Below are positions 23,100-31,457 of a stretch of DNA of 64,000 nt, piece by piece. Position 1 is the first letter of the stretch; the number at the start of each line of letters is the position of its first letter. Under the pieces are notes generated by a model. The model worked only from the letters and a program-made list of their open reading frames with translations. It searched no databases and was not told the DNA's origin. The position numbers were made by a program, and so were the translations under genes. This DNA comes from Adiantum capillus-veneris (taxonomy: Eukaryota > Streptophyta > Polypodiopsida > Polypodiales > Pteridaceae), in contig CM043969.1 in the NCBI GenBank assembly GCA_014529385.2, positions 17,553,446-17,617,445 on the forward strand, in the 5' to 3' direction.

Positions 23100-25534
23100 A
23101 ATGGAACACTCTCACACACTAAAACACGAGAGAGAGAGAGAGAGAGAGAGAGATAGTGCTCGGGCTGCTTTGAAACGTATCGGCAATGATCAAGCACACA
23201 CAACTATATATTTAAGAAAGAGAGAGAAAGGGGAAGGGGGTGCTTGTTGCATTAATACCTTCTTACAAATCTGTCATGACAAATCAAAGTGAGATTAGTA
23301 TTTGTTCAACATATCTTGCGTAAATTTCACCACAACACATCACAAGAAAAGCCACCTCAATCACTGTCTTAAGGCCAGGGGAGTCCTCTCCACCCTGTCG
23401 CCCTCTTACAGTATGTGGGATTTATGGCTAGATTGATGACAACACGAGAGACAAGCTATCAAGAACTTAACAAAAAACACCAAGACACTTACGCATCATT
23501 GTTGTCCATTACTTCACGTTGGAAGGGAGACAAAGTATCCAAGCTTAGTCCAAATCCACCCTCCTTGATTCAGCGAATGTTGGGCTTACACTAGTAGGAG
23601 AAATGATAGATTTCCTACTCTCAATTGAATGATCACTCTCTCTCTTACAATGGCATAGAATTCCCTTGCTAATCCCCTATTACAACACATGCACATGCAT
23701 AAGACAATGAGCTTCCACTCAAGAGCTCCTTCTAGAGAGGTTGAGCTTGGCTTCTCAAGCTATAGCATAGTGCTCTTGCTTATGGCTCCCCCTTTTGTGC
23801 TAGCTACACCCTCCTTTTATAGCAATTTTGAAGGCTAGGGTTACTCCTCTAACCATGGTTGGGTTAGATTTTCAGCAATTTATCTAATTTCTTTTGCTTG
23901 GAATTATCAAGAAGTTGGTGGGGAAAGAGAGAGGAGAGAAATGGAGGTGATAGGACTTTTCATAGTGGGTTAGTGTTAGTAGAGTTAGTATTAATTTACA
24001 AATGGAATTGGATATTTACAATGGGAGTATCCATATAGGATACAAATAAGGAAGAAAAACTCTTAAGAGGTAAGAAAAGGTGGATTTCTTACAAGGTTGA
24101 TGCTCCAAGTGTCTTGAGTAGGGCCGATTTTGACGCTTGTTGACGGTCCACTAGCTTTGACGGTACATTTTTTCTCCACTCTTGACTTTCCTTGAGAGAC
24201 AAGGTAATTGAAGCTGAGTAATCAACCACCATGAGCTGTCTTTTAAGAGAAGAGACTGAATTTTGTTGGTTTTTTTGAAAGATATGGGTAACTTGGAGGA
24301 GGAAAAATGAGACTAGGTGGTCAATTTTGGAATGGAATTGTGTGTGGGAGGTATGAGTTCACCATGGTTTCTCTTATTCTTCAAGGTTGAGGAGAAGGTG
24401 AGTAGGGTGCAGAGAGGAGTGGTGAGAGAGGTGGGGATGATGAGTGGAGAACTGTGTGTGAAAGAGGAAAATGATAAAGTGGAAGAGAGAGTGTGGCTGC
24501 ATAGCATGGAAAAACTGGGGTCCACTAATAAAATCATAGCTCACAGCTCGTCGATCAAAAAAATATGAAAAAATTTGAGGCAAAAGTTCAGCCCACGAGC
24601 TACAACTTTTGCTTGTATCACCTTTTCAAATTCGAAGAGCAAGTGAACTTTAAAAATTCAGCAAAACCGACCGTTTTTTTCCACTGCACAAGGTCCTTGT
24701 GGGGTCCTTCTTTGGATGATTCTTTTGAATACCTCCAAGAGTGAGCCCTCCATAGTGCATGTATGCATTCCACCTACCCTTGAACTTATTTGGTAGGTCT
24801 ATAATTGAAGATATTGTTGAGATCATGATATAAGTGAATAGTACAACTAAGAAAATCAAATATTGAGGGGTCTAAAAAATATGTACATGTCAAATATAAA
24901 TAATATAAGTGGAAAAAATATAAAGGGGTCAAAAGAAATCTCTCTCATTATGAGGCTATCATAAAAAGATAAATATTTTTGGTGTTCTAATTTTTTAGAA
25001 AAAAAAAATAGATGTAGGAAGGGAAAAATCACAATAGTGAAAAAATATACACATAAATAAAACTAGTTTTTTTGGATTTTTGTTGGGGTGGAGTTACACC
25101 AAATATAAGAGAAGCTTACATGAAAATATTTCTATATGGAATAAAGAGTATGAAAAATGGTAAGAAAAATTGTGGTAATGGTGAGGCAATGTACAGAGCA
25201 TAAATAACACACACCTAGGTAAAAATATTTAAATAAATACCAAAATAATTATGAAAAAATCTTTTATTTAGGCCCTATATACAAAGAAATATTTACATAC
25301 GCATGGGCCATAATATACTTATATTTTTTATTTTTTTTATTTTTTTGGCTCAACTAGCCCAATGCCTAGCTAATTGAGGGTTTTTTATTTCAGTAAGGAG
25401 AGATGGGAAAAGTCCCCTAACTCACACGCACCTATATACAGTGAAATGGTAGGGATAGCCACACTGTTTGGATGATTTTCGTAGGGTGAGGTAACTCACT
25501 GTGGCAATTACAAAGAGCCGAAAAACGGCTATCA
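23100..25534 (-). mobile_element. LTR1 (left, 3' LTR) of the tandem gypsy element, outer 235 bp missing
   Basis: Collinear and nearly identical with LTR2 from its position 236 to its end at ACGGCTATCA (25534). The outer TGAGGCGGTC end is absent: homology begins at ATGGAACACTCTC and the sequence to the left is unrelated. It contains a GA microsatellite (23129-23153). Frames within it (for example 24313-24583, both strands) repeat in every LTR copy and are not gene-like. Downstream 25535-25547 is the polypurine tract. Confidence 0.9.
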
Positions 25535-25547
25535 TTAGCCCTCCCCC
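25535..25547 (-). promoter_or_regulatory. Polypurine tract of gypsy copy 1
   Basis: On the minus strand GGGGGAGGGCTAA abuts the LTR start TGATAGCCG. It primes plus-strand DNA synthesis. Confidence 0.85.
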
Positions 25548-25562
25548 TGGATGATGGTATAT

Positions 25563-27272
25563 TCATGTACCATCATAGAGCATCTTTTCCAAAGAGAGTG
25601 CTTCAGAGTCCTTGACGAGATTTTTATTGTTTGGCCCCTCATAATTTTGGCTAGAGTTACACTCATGCTTCATGTAACAATACTTACATGAGACAGTGGC
25701 CTTTGGACAGATCTTTGGTAGATCCTTTGGTAGAAGGCGACTCAAATAGGGCTTCAAGCGATACCCGTTTACCTTCTTGGAGTGCTCTTTACCGTTCAAG
25801 TCCATAAGCTGATAGTAACTAGAATTGAAAGCCTTCTTGACTATGTATGGCCCTTGCCATCTAGTTTCAAATTTGGCATCAAAACGATTATCGAGTCGAT
25901 TGTCATACCTTAGCACAAGATCTCCTTCATTGATGCCTTTGTCCTTCAATTTCTTGTCAAGCTTCTCCTTTGTCTGTGTGGCTTTCCTCTTATAGCACTC
26001 GTATGCTGCTTCTCTTTTCCACTCAAGCTCGGCTAAGGTAAGAAGTCGATCCATCCATGCTTCTTGATCATCTTGTGCTGATTTGCCATGAAGTCGCATT
26101 GTTGGAATGTTTAGCTCAATTGGTTGTAAAGCCTCTTGACCACAGACCAAGTGAAATGGTGTGAACTCCGTGGCTTCCCTATATGTGGTTCGATATGCCC
26201 ACAAGGCACCATCTAAGAAGTCATCCCATAATTTTGTGTTGTTTTGCACCATCTTTCTAATGATTCCTGCAATGACACCATTAGCCTTCTCCACCAAACC
26301 ATTTGACTGTGGGTAGTATGGTGTGCTATGACGATGTAGAATGTGAAGCTCTTCACAAACTTCTGTGAGCAAGCCCTTCTTAAACCCTGGACCATTATCA
26401 GAAACAATCTCCAAAGGTGTGCCAAATCTGCAACAAATGTGATTGTACACAAACTTGCTAACTGTCCTCTCATTCACTCTTGCCACACTTTGAGCTTCCA
26501 CCCACCTAGTCATATAGTCTACAGCCACTAGAATGTAGAGTTTACCATTTTTTGTCCTAGGCAGAGGACCAATAGCATCAATGCCCCACTTTTCAAAGGG
26601 TCCATTTGCAAGCACTATTTGCCTCGGGCCATGCACCAATCTTCTATTTCCATTTATCTGACAATTGTGACAGCTTTTACACCAATGTTGAACATCCACA
26701 TGCAAGCTTGGCCAAACATACCCCGCAAGCAAAATCTTCTTCACAGTTGATTCTTGGGCAAAATGACCACCACATGCCTCTTCATGCAAACCTTTTAGAA
26801 TGGCTAGAATTTCCTCGATAGTTGGTACTCTTCTGCACACTTGATCCTTCCCTCTTTGATAGAGGGAGCCTTCTAGGAAGAGATATGCGCTTGCCTTCTT
26901 CACGAGTCTCCTCTTCTGAGCCTTCGTGAAGTCTTGTGGAAACTCGCCCTCCAAAATGTAGCTAATAATGGGAGTCAATGACTCCAATCCCTGGTATCTC
27001 GGTTGCTTGACAGTTGCTGCCACCATGATGACCTGCACTTCTTTCTCAACACATGTAACTACTTGCTGTGCAAGTAAATCGGCATCTTCATTCTGTTTCC
27101 TAGGAATATGATATAGTTGCACTTCTTCAAATTGATTAAACAATCTACGAATGGCATGAACTTTTGTCCGTAAGCTTTCATTCTTGCATGCCCAAATACC
27201 TAAAATCTGTTTAACAATGAGAAGTGCATCTCCCTTTACCATGAGGCGTTGTATACCATGGCCAATGCATAT
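25563..27272 (-). CDS. pol: pol 3' part, copy 1: second RNase H (C-terminal half) and integrase
   Basis: This frame continues in phase from the upstream pol frame after one TAA codon (27273-27275). The first Met is at 27242. Residue numbers are from that Met: VKGDALLIV (D5) and NEDADLLA (D53/D55) finish the second RNase H whose other acidic residues lie before the stop. The integrase zinc finger has H153, H160, C191 and C194; the catalytic core has D222 (WGIDAIGPL), D282 (IVSDNGPGF) and E318 (NGLVEKAN), a DD35E spacing. A C-terminal domain (DLVLRYDNRLDNRF, RWQGPYIV) follows. The tail holds an unusual Cys cluster (SCKYCYMKHEC). It differs from copy 2 by one residue (I224 against M). Intact after the stop; expression would need readthrough. 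Confidence 0.93.
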   Translation of the reverse strand: MCIGHGIQRLMVKGDALLIVKQILGIWACKNESLRTKVHAIRRLFNQFEEVQLYHIPRKQNEDADLLAQQVVTCVEKEVQVIMVAATVKQPRYQGLESLTPIISYILEGEFPQDFTKAQKRRLVKKASAYLFLEGSLYQRGKDQVCRRVPTIEEILAILKGLHEEACGGHFAQESTVKKILLAGYVWPSLHVDVQHWCKSCHNCQINGNRRLVHGPRQIVLANGPFEKWGIDAIGPLPRTKNGKLYILVAVDYMTRWVEAQSVARVNERTVSKFVYNHICCRFGTPLEIVSDNGPGFKKGLLTEVCEELHILHRHSTPYYPQSNGLVEKANGVIAGIIRKMVQNNTKLWDDFLDGALWAYRTTYREATEFTPFHLVCGQEALQPIELNIPTMRLHGKSAQDDQEAWMDRLLTLAELEWKREAAYECYKRKATQTKEKLDKKLKDKGINEGDLVLRYDNRLDNRFDAKFETRWQGPYIVKKAFNSSYYQLMDLNGKEHSKKVNGYRLKPYLSRLLPKDLPKICPKATVSCKYCYMKHECNSSQNYEGPNNKNLVKDSEALSLEKMLYDGT

Positions 27273-29705
27273 TTATAAACCATGAAGTAGTGTGTCATAT
27301 TCTGCTTCATTGTTGCTAGCTGAACTTGGTAGATTGAACTTCTCTTTCATGACCACCTCTCCACTTGGGTTGAGCAACACTAGCCCTCCCCCTGCTTTTC
27401 CTGCGGCTCGACAAAAAGCTCCATCAAAGAACAAGGTAAAAGCATTAGGAATACTTTTTGGTGGTGGCAATGGTAGGGTCTTTACTTCAGGCACCTTAAT
27501 CTCCTTTTCATGCACCCTATAAGTGAGAATCCCTGCCAATTGTGCACGCACACTATCTTCTACCTTGAAAGAGTATTGAAACTCTTGCAACTCCATAATC
27601 CACTTTGAGATCCTAGTACTAAGATTCATTTGAGATGACACCCAAGGGAACAAATTCTCTGCGGTGAGGATTACAAAAGGTTTTGGGAGCAAGTAGGATC
27701 TAAACTTCCTTATCGCAAACATGAGAGAAAGCATCATGAAATCTGCTTCTGTGTAGTCTCTCTCCAAAGCATTCATGACCCTACTAGCAAAGTAGATGGG
27801 TCGCATCCTTGTACTGTGGGGATCTTGTTGTAGCAACACAGCACCAATTGTTTCCCTTCCAACACTAGAGCTAACAAAGAATGTGTACTCCCAACAAGGA
27901 GGCATGAGTGTTGGTAGCTCTGACAAAATGACTTTAATGTTACAAAAATACTCTTCAAGCTCATCAAACCATGTAAATTCTACTTGTTGTGTCAACTTTT
28001 GCAAAGGATGAAGCAACTCCGAGGCTAAGTGAATGAAGCGTGACATATACTTCACCTTCTGAATGAAAGAGATGACCTCCTTAAGACTCTTGGGTGATGG
28101 TAGCTCAATAAGAGCCTTTGCCTTTGAAGGATCCACTTCAATGCCTTTGTAAGAAACTTTATGACCAAGCAAGATTACTTCATCCTCACCTATATGGCAC
28201 TTGTCGGGGTTGAGTTGACCTCCCATGTCGTAGAGCTTCTTTAAACCTTCTTCTACCCTTTGTAGATGCAATGATTTTGAGCTATAAATACAGAAATCAT
28301 CAATGAACACCCTAATTGAATTTCCAAAGAATGCTTGAAACACCATATTCATGAAACGTTGGAATGTTGCAGGAGCATTTGTCAGACCAAATGGCATGAC
28401 TCTAAAAGCATAACAACCCCAAGGAGTGATAAAGGTTGTTTTCAATTGATCCTCCAATGCAATCCCTATTTGAAAGTAACATGAGTAACCATCGCACACA
28501 GTGTACTTCTCATGACCAGCTACCTCATTTAGTATCTCATCCTGGAATGGGAGGGGAAAGTGATCTCTTTTTGTTGCCTCATTAAGTGGACGATAATCCA
28601 CACACACCCTCCACTTGCCGTTTTTCTTAGGAGTGACAACAACGGGAGAGACCCACTCTGAATTCTCCACTGGATAAATGAAACCTGCTGCTAGAAGCTT
28701 TCTTACCTCCTTGAGTAGAGCCTGCTCCTTAATGACTCCTAGCCTTCGTAGCTTTTGAGCCTTAGGTGTGGCCTCTGGCTTCAACTCAATCTTGTGTTGA
28801 ACAACATCTACTCCACGCACGTCTGTGTAGTCTTTAGCAAAAAGCCTAGGAAACATCCTTAGCACACATTTGAACTCCTCTCTTTCATCCTTTGTAAGTG
28901 TTGTTGATAGCATACCTTCCAGCATCCCTTCATCTTGAACACCTTCGTTCTCTTGAGGACCTACCTCCTCCAAGCCTTGACAAGAGGTCTCTTGGTTGCT
29001 TGGCTTAAACCTTACCCCCATGACTTCGATGGAAGACTCCTCTTCAGTAATGTTGCCGCTACTTTCTTCTTCTGAAGTGCTATCGGTCCAACCTTCTTCC
29101 GTCTCACTTTGAGATGATTCTTCATGGAGCTCCTCTTGGTGTTGCTCCTTCATGTCAAAGACAACCTTCTTGTGATTGTCATTCCTGCAAATTAGCTTTC
29201 CACTCTCCCAATCCTGCAAAGCTCGCATTTTCATTAGCCATGGTCTTCCTAGGATAAATGGGTAACCATTTCCCTTGGTAGACATGACATAGAAATCCAC
29301 TGCCTTCTTAATGCCAAAGGCCTCCACAAAAACATTTTTACAAATGCCTACGCACCTAGCCTTGCTATTGTTTGCCATTTTCACCTTGATTTCAGGTGTC
29401 TCATGGATGTGCATGCCTAGTCTTTGCATGAGCCCTTCTGTCATGATGCAAATTTGTGCACCTCCATCCACTAGACCTTTCTTAACCAATCTTCCTTTTA
29501 TGTAACAATCTATCACAGGTGTAATATCCTCGTTCATTTCAGCATGTGCAATTTTTACAACAGGAAAACCCTCTTTTACCTTTCTCCTAGTGCTAACTAC
29601 CTTTGTTAAATCCCTCCTAACTTGTGGGCATAATGCAAGAAACTGAGGCCATGAGATATCAGGACCCTTACCTCGCATGTCTTCCAACAGGTTGTATGGA
29701 GCCAT
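27273..29705 (-). CDS. pol: pol 5' part, copy 1: protease, reverse transcriptase, RNase H, start of second RNase H
   Basis: 810 codons. Protease: GLVDGGAQICIM (D80, with Gly in place of Thr/Ser as in many plant gypsy elements) and ILGRPWL (151-157). An acidic linker (190-265) follows. Reverse transcriptase: WVSPVVVTPKKNGKWRVCVD (351-370), FRVMPFGLTNAPATFQR (434-450) and the catalytic FIDD (467-470). The first RNase H (about 605-730) has lost its catalytic start (FFVSSSVG in place of TDAS). A second RNase H begins at FFDGAFC (D761) and NNEAEY (E800). A TAA then stops the frame, in the same place as in copy 2. Two RNase H domains, the first degenerate, fit the Tat branch of plant Ty3/gypsy. The frame overlaps gag by about 100 bp in the -1 phase. 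Confidence 0.93.
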   Translation of the reverse strand: MAPYNLLEDMRGKGPDISWPQFLALCPQVRRDLTKVVSTRRKVKEGFPVVKIAHAEMNEDITPVIDCYIKGRLVKKGLVDGGAQICIMTEGLMQRLGMHIHETPEIKVKMANNSKARCVGICKNVFVEAFGIKKAVDFYVMSTKGNGYPFILGRPWLMKMRALQDWESGKLICRNDNHKKVVFDMKEQHQEELHEESSQSETEEGWTDSTSEEESSGNITEEESSIEVMGVRFKPSNQETSCQGLEEVGPQENEGVQDEGMLEGMLSTTLTKDEREEFKCVLRMFPRLFAKDYTDVRGVDVVQHKIELKPEATPKAQKLRRLGVIKEQALLKEVRKLLAAGFIYPVENSEWVSPVVVTPKKNGKWRVCVDYRPLNEATKRDHFPLPFQDEILNEVAGHEKYTVCDGYSCYFQIGIALEDQLKTTFITPWGCYAFRVMPFGLTNAPATFQRFMNMVFQAFFGNSIRVFIDDFCIYSSKSLHLQRVEEGLKKLYDMGGQLNPDKCHIGEDEVILLGHKVSYKGIEVDPSKAKALIELPSPKSLKEVISFIQKVKYMSRFIHLASELLHPLQKLTQQVEFTWFDELEEYFCNIKVILSELPTLMPPCWEYTFFVSSSVGRETIGAVLLQQDPHSTRMRPIYFASRVMNALERDYTEADFMMLSLMFAIRKFRSYLLPKPFVILTAENLFPWVSSQMNLSTRISKWIMELQEFQYSFKVEDSVRAQLAGILTYRVHEKEIKVPEVKTLPLPPPKSIPNAFTLFFDGAFCRAAGKAGGGLVLLNPSGEVVMKEKFNLPSSASNNEAEYDTLLHGL

Positions 29706-30844
29706 ACCATGTCCAAGAGGGAAGTCTTGGAGATTGATACGACGTCGAGTCCTCTTAGCTTCCTTGGTCTCCTTTGCCTTCTTGCCTTGTCCATGGTCAC
29801 TCTGTGATGGGACACCCTCTTTCTCTTTACCTTTCCTCGGCCACGCTTAATGCCATTTGCTTCCATGTCAACCTCATTTGAGTTTGTCACCTCTACCACA
29901 TGCACATTTGGATCTGGCAAAGGTGGAACTCCTTCTACCCCTTGTGGAGGTGGTCTTGGTCCATTTGGCCTTTGTAGAAGCCTTGGTTGTTGACCAGCTC
30001 CTTCTCCTGCATTCATCACTGGGTAATTCAAGTTAGGTCTCCCTGGCTCTCCACGGGGCCAAGGACAATTATACATCCCATGTCTAGACTCTCCGCAATT
30101 CCAACATTGCAAGACTCTCCTAGTTCGTGGTGGATCTCGCTCTTCTGACTTCTTTGCTTGTCCCTTTGGACCTACAGCTTGTGCAAGGTGAATTGACAGG
30201 CTGCTTAAAGATTCATTTAACTTCTCAATCACTTCAGTCGTTACCTCAGGAAGCTCCCTAGATGTTGATGCTTGTGACTTACCTTTGGGTCTAATACCTT
30301 CTATTGGAACCTCTCCCCTTAAGCACTTGAGTTTCCTATACTTCTCAGCAGCCCTAGTTTCCGCTGCATCAAAAGTAGCAGGTGCACCCGCCTCAACTTT
30401 TACCTTAAGGTCAGGAAAGAGTCCGGCTATGAACCTCTCCTTCTTTAAAAATTCTGCACCATCACCAGGGTTAGCAACATTTCGTATCCATAGAGCCCAA
30501 AGACGTAGAAACTCTTGCTTGTACAAGTAGTAGTCATCTAAGTCTTTTTGCTTATGAGAAACAATGTCTTGCCATAGTTTTTGAGTGTTTTGGGGATCAA
30601 ATAAGTATCTCTTAAAACGATTCAAAACTTCTGTGTAATTCCCCTTAACTTCCTCAGGCAAAGAGTCAAACCAAGTACTAGCATCTTTCCTAAGGACCAC
30701 CTCAAACATTTCTACACGTTCTTGATCAGTTATTATCCTCTTGATACGGCAAGACATCTTGACATTTGCTAAAAATAATTATGCATCCTCTCCGGGCTCT
30801 CCAAAGAAAAGAGGATATCCAGGCATTTGGCGTTGGCTCTCCAT
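29606..30844 (-). pseudogene. gag: gag, copy 1 (one nonsense codon, one frameshift)
   Basis: Open from Met at 30757 (383 codons). The real start is probably the ATG at 30844: the in-phase sequence MESQRQMPGYPLFFGEPGED is a typical gypsy Gag beginning but is cut by TAA at 30779-30781. Numbering from 30757, the capsid region includes DASTWFDSLP (25-34) and a long helical part to about 145. A nucleocapsid zinc knuckle follows at C218-x2-C221-x4-H226-x4-C231, then a Pro/Arg-rich tail. Gag assembles the particle and binds element RNA. Near 29845 this copy has lost one A relative to copy 2, so its last ~80 codons are out of phase and the frame ends at 29606 instead of continuing into pol. Confidence 0.9.
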
Positions 30845-30928
30845 TGAATTGATTTCAAAGTGACGCGTTTTTGTTTTTTCTTTCTTTAAAAGATTTACAC
30901 AATAATATTTTCTAAATTGCAATCTATT

Positions 30929-31147
30929 CTACAACAAAATAAAAATATTCACATCAAATGACCTATGATAATCAATAAGAGGTAGAATGACAGGGTTTGG
31001 TGACGCGAGAATTTCTCCTGCTCTTTGGGCACCAAACATGAATACCATACGTTGTTGAAAATGGATTTTTCTACTAATTGCAATGTTTACTCTAATGTGT
31101 GGAGTGAAATGAAAGGGAAAAACCTGTATTCCTGGGCCATTATCCAT
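30929..31147 (-). CDS. 72-aa leader ORF of the gypsy element (copy 1), unknown function
   Basis: Lies between the PBS and gag, on the gag strand, 85 bp before the likely gag ATG. The protein starts MDNGPGIQVFPFHFTPHIRV and ends with ASPNPVILPLIDYHRSFDVN and a hydrophobic tail IFILL. Over its last 53 residues it aligns without gaps to the 70-aa ORF just upstream, with about 26 identities. Shared features are a V-x-I-x-x-S-x-K start, F-Q, G, and an E-I-x-A-S-x-N-P-x-I-L-P-L-I-x-Y core. Alternating hydrophobic residues suggest beta strands. It is unchanged in copy 2. I recognise no family. A tandem duplication of an ancestral small gene is inferred. It could be a regulatory upstream ORF, a small accessory protein or a vestige of a larger Gag. 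Confidence 0.65.
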   Translation of the reverse strand: MDNGPGIQVFPFHFTPHIRVNIAISRKIHFQQRMVFMFGAQRAGEILASPNPVILPLIDYHRSFDVNIFILL

Positions 31148-31168
31148 GGTCTATGCATGACCTAATTC

Positions 31169-31381
31169 TTAAAACAAAACAAAAATATAGACGTCCAAAC
31201 TAAGGTCGTACCTAATGAGAGGCAAAATAAAAGGATTTACTGATGCGTTTATCTCTACCAACCTAAGAGGACCTAAAATTCTACGAATTACTCGTTGAAA
31301 TTGCAACTTAGTACTAACAATTATGTGTACCTTTTGCCTTGCAATGGGAATGAAGGGATCATACAAATTCTCGTGATTCAT
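31169..31381 (-). CDS. 70-aa leader ORF of the gypsy element (copy 1), unknown function
   Basis: The first ATG frame after the PBS (63 bp away); its stop is 21 bp before the ATG of the related 72-aa ORF. Motifs: PFIPIARQKVHIIVSTKLQF, then EINASVNPFILPLIRYDL and a hydrophobic end YIFVLF. Copy 2 differs by one residue (P50 to S). A diverged copy at 20561-20759 keeps the protein while changing most third codon positions, so this is very likely a real coding sequence in the family. No catalytic motif, zinc ligand or signal peptide is obvious. Being first on the transcript it would be translated most efficiently and could limit or regulate gag translation. Confidence 0.72.
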   Translation of the reverse strand: MNHENLYDPFIPIARQKVHIIVSTKLQFQRVIRRILGPLRLVEINASVNPFILPLIRYDLSLDVYIFVLF

Positions 31382-31444
31382 GCAAGCTACTTGATTATGC
31401 TAAAGGTTGAGCCTTCACAAAACATACACAAGCCTGTCCTCAAT

Positions 31445-31454
31445 GGGGGCACCA
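31445..31454 (-). promoter_or_regulatory. Primer-binding site, copy 1 (not the Met-tRNA type)
   Basis: On the minus strand TGGTGCCCCC lies three bases inside the LTR end (GCCTCA|AAT). It begins with the TGG expected opposite a tRNA CCA end, and the primer would be a tRNA ending GGGGGCACCA. I do not assign the tRNA. Confidence 0.65.
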
Positions 31455-31457
31455 ATT

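Noticed and set aside
24313-24859. Frames of 69-83 codons inside LTR1, repeated in LTR2, LTR3 and the solo LTR
   Set aside because: They overlap on opposite strands and are present only because the LTR is repeated; the solo LTR version shows no bias to silent change that I could see.
26213-26821. Short frames opposite to or out of phase with pol (also 27292-28011, 29311-29505, 30285-30530 and their copy 2 equivalents)
   Set aside because: Shadows of the true pol and gag frames.
29606-29705. Programmed -1 frameshift between gag and pol
   Set aside because: The two copies reach the same phase relation by different one-base deletions, so the overlap is better explained as damage; no obvious slippery heptamer was needed.
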